Part shown: one piece after another, positions 62,199-64,000 of the stretch
Layout: the number at the start of each line of letters is the position of its first letter
Numbering within the stretch: the first letter of the stretch is position 1
From: Polaribacter filamentus
Lineage (GTDB): Bacteria > Bacteroidota > Bacteroidia > Flavobacteriales > Flavobacteriaceae
Length of the DNA stretch: 64,000 nt
NCBI RefSeq assembly: GCF_002943715.1
Contig: NZ_MQUA01000013.1
Coordinates: forward strand, 2,555,501 to 2,619,500
Reading direction: 5' to 3'
Translations under genes and position numbers: made by a program
The notes under the pieces: generated by a model
What the model was told of the DNA's origin: nothing
The model's database searches: none
What the model saw: only the letters and a program-made list of their open reading frames with translations

Positions 62199-62936
62199 AT
62201 GTCACAAGAAAAAACGGTTTCAGAAGCGATACATTATAGACGTTCCGTAAGAGTTTACGATGCACAAAAACCAATAGATACTAGCATTGTGAAAAAATGT
62301 ATCCTGCAAGCTGCTTTAGCCCCAAATAGCAGCAACATGCAATTGTGGGAGTTTTATCATATTACATCAAAAGATATAATTGATAAAATTGTGCCTTTTT
62401 GTTTCAATCAAAATGCAGCAAGAACGGCACAGCAATTAGTTATTTTTGTTTCGAGAAAAGATTTATGGAAAAAAAGAGCCAAAGCGAATTTAAGTTTTTT
62501 GGATACTACTTTTGGCGCGAACAATCCGAAGTCTAAACAAAGTAGTAGAGAAAAAGTGACACGGAATTATTACGGGAAAATTATCCCCTTTGCCTACGCT
62601 GATTTCTTTGGAATCTTTGGATACTTTAAATTCTTATTGATTCTTGTTATCGGTCTTTTTAAACCTATTTACAGACAAGTTAGACACAGCGACATGCGAA
62701 TTGTTGCTCATAAAACTTGTGGTCTCGCTGCTGAAAATTTTATGATTTCGATGGCTGCAGAAGGTTACGATACTTGCCCAATGGAAGGTTCTGATACTTG
62801 GCGTGTAAAAAATTTATTGGGTTTGCCTTTTGGATCCGAGATAAATATGATTGTTTCTTGCGGAATTAGAAAACCAGAAGGCGTTTATGGTGAGCGTTTT
62901 AGAATTCCTTTTGAAGACGTTTACAGGGAGGTCTAA
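62199..62936 (+). CDS. nitroreductase family protein
   Basis: 245 residues, FMN-dependent NAD(P)H oxidoreductase. It contains AIHYRRSVRVYDAQKPID at the N-terminus, ALAPNSSNMQLWEF (FMN binding), and GLAAENFMISMAAEGYDTCP. An insertion of about 50 residues in the middle contains a hydrophobic stretch (FKFLLILVIGLFKPIY), which may anchor it to the membrane. Substrate unknown; its position 3 bases after alkB suggests a role in the same oxidation or in reducing products, by inference only. Confidence 0.9.
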   Translation: MSQEKTVSEAIHYRRSVRVYDAQKPIDTSIVKKCILQAALAPNSSNMQLWEFYHITSKDIIDKIVPFCFNQNAARTAQQLVIFVSRKDLWKKRAKANLSFLDTTFGANNPKSKQSSREKVTRNYYGKIIPFAYADFFGIFGYFKFLLILVIGLFKPIYRQVRHSDMRIVAHKTCGLAAENFMISMAAEGYDTCPMEGSDTWRVKNLLGLPFGSEINMIVSCGIRKPEGVYGERFRIPFEDVYREV

Positions 62937-63170
62937 TCAAAAGAAAACCTTCTTGCTTCCTGTCACTTTTTGGTAATTTGTCCTAGAATTTCACCTAATA
63001 CTGCTTGCTTATTATCAAAAACTAATGAATTTCCAAAAAAAATACAACATTGCTTCTAAATTAGTTGGCTTTCATCCAAAATTTAGCAACTTATCCCCTA
63101 AGAGAGATGAATTTGTCGTTCATCATTGAGACTTTGTCTTAAATTGAAGTAATTTCGGGTTAGACGAAAT
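62937..63170. other. intergenic gap between nitroreductase and acylase genes
   Basis: Two convergent genes end here. No gene, clear terminator or RNA. A small hairpin GATGAA...TTCATC near 63107-63125 was noticed. Confidence 0.3.
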
Positions 63171-64000
63171 CTAATTATTTTTAGGTATCAAAATCAGCAT
63201 ATTTTTACTCCTTTCAATTTGAGTTCTATTCAGTTTCATTTTTACAAACTCGCCATTTAAAAATTTTTGAGCCTGATCTTTATAATGTTCACTAAACACG
63301 TTTCCAGATTGCCCAGTTGGTAAAATTGCCAAACTATTTTCTACATCAGAAAAATCTACAATTCTTCTAGTTGATGGCCCGGCAGTTACTTTATAGTATC
63401 CGGTGCTGTCTAATTTAAAAATTTGATTATTAATCACCTCATTACCGCCAATTGTTTCAAAAGGACCTACATTAAAAATTTTACCTAATAGACCGCCAGC
63501 TTTGCCAATTGCATGCTCATGTTCAACAGATAGTACTCTGCTCCAATGCCAATCATCCACATTTTCTCCTAATTGATTTTCTAAAAAAGTAAACGTTTCT
63601 TTAAAGGAATTTAGTATAATTTCTGCCCTTCCTTCTACTTTTTTTGTAGTCGTAATATCATCCCACCAAACAGATTGCTTTCTAAGTATTTGAATTGGCA
63701 ACACCTCATCTTGTATTTGCGAATTGATAAACAACTCGAAATTATTACCCAATTCATCTTTGTAAGTCGCTTTTAAAAATTCATATAAAAAACGATTATA
63801 AATTGTTGCACCAACTGAGTTTTTTAGATACGTCCCATCCCAATTTTCGAGCGTTTCAACTGCTTTTTTCTCTGAAACTGAGAATTTAGATTGGTCTAAA
63901 CTTTTTAACAAATCGTTTGCGATTTCTGAAACTGCAGAAGATTTTACATCAAACATCATTTTAGCAACATCTTCTTTTGTGAAATCATCTTTTTCCTCTA
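63171..64000 (-). CDS. penicillin acylase family protein, C-terminal part (5' end outside window)
   Basis: Ntn-hydrolase family amidase, truncated by the window end; the frame is open to the last bases and an ATG at 63957-63959 is internal. About 276 residues are visible. The C-terminal beta-chain features include WDDITTTKKVEGRAEIIL, VDDWHWSRVLSVEHEHAIG and KVTAGPSTRRIVDFSD, then TGQSGNVFSEHYKDQA, all characteristic of the penicillin amidase/aculeacin acylase family. It is normally exported and self-processed into two chains. It may cleave acyl amides such as homoserine lactones, but this cannot be decided here. Confidence 0.9.
   Translation of the reverse strand, partial: EEKDDFTKEDVAKMMFDVKSSAVSEIANDLLKSLDQSKFSVSEKKAVETLENWDGTYLKNSVGATIYNRFLYEFLKATYKDELGNNFELFINSQIQDEVLPIQILRKQSVWWDDITTTKKVEGRAEIILNSFKETFTFLENQLGENVDDWHWSRVLSVEHEHAIGKAGGLLGKIFNVGPFETIGGNEVINNQIFKLDSTGYYKVTAGPSTRRIVDFSDVENSLAILPTGQSGNVFSEHYKDQAQKFLNGEFVKMKLNRTQIERSKNMLILIPKNN

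Noticed and set aside
1..64000. CRISPR array, prophage block, toxin-antitoxin or defence island
   Set aside because: No regularly spaced repeats, no phage structural genes and no recognisable defence proteins; the solitary integrase and one IS are the only mobile features.

Overview
The window is a low-GC chromosomal segment from a member of the Bacteroidota, most likely a marine Flavobacteriaceae close to Polaribacter or Tenacibaculum. The evidence is Bacteroidota-type promoters (TTTG, about 19 bp, TAnnTTTG), almost no Shine-Dalgarno sites, a DAHP synthase/chorismate mutase fusion, the Bacteroidota cell-division cluster order with an unusually long FtsZ ending in NSFLHDNVD, a DUF4407 protein and an IS982 element. 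The species is inferred, not shown.

Layout. 1-7300: the 3' end of a cytochrome P450, a decayed outer-membrane receptor fragment, an NhaC antiporter, a YdjM-like membrane protein, a methionine gamma-lyase type gene divergent from an Lrp regulator, and an intact IS982 copy. 7183-10824: a 29-residue CDGSH protein, YceI, TcdA, TatD, Dtd and RsgA. 11266-15540: an aromatic amino-acid operon (pheA, aminotransferase, tyrA, DAHP synthase-chorismate mutase) preceded by what looks like a classical Phe/Tyr transcription attenuator, with a leader peptide containing FYFYFYFY and mutually exclusive hairpins. 15677-19772: a galactose operon (GntR regulator, galM, galK, galT). 19996-24363: a lipoprotein formylglycine-generating enzyme, a solitary integrase beside tRNA-Leu, and an M20 dipeptidase. 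24386-31287: an S9 peptidase, a cyclophilin, a BlaI/BlaR1 pair with twin operators, and DUF4407. 31455-31601: a candidate small RNA with its own promoter and terminator. 31697-42801: lysS, glutaminase, small membrane proteins, an NTPase, rsmG, a desaturase, an aspartate aminotransferase, and a TetR/AhpD-like/DsbA group. 43321-58876: a complete dcw cluster (mraZ, rsmH, ftsL, ftsI, murE, mraY, murD, ftsW, murG, murC, ftsQ, ftsA, ftsZ) behind three MraZ boxes. 58983-64000: an alpha/beta hydrolase, EngB, an RluA-type synthase, alkane monooxygenase, nitroreductase, and the 3' end of a penicillin-acylase-family gene.

Five genes (the gamma-lyase, the GntR regulator, the S9 peptidase, BlaR1 and murG) are broken by one missing base in or beside a homopolymer. 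Because murG is essential, sequencing or assembly error is the simplest explanation; each is annotated at full span and flagged.

The most interesting items are the Phe/Tyr attenuator, the promoter-to-terminator small RNA, two copies of a palindromic repeat that each begin at the T-tract of a transcription terminator, the minimal CDGSH protein, and several operators that can be read directly (MraZ boxes, BlaI pair, TetR inverted repeat, a paired 10-mer at the GntR promoter). No CRISPR array, phage block or recognisable defence system was seen.
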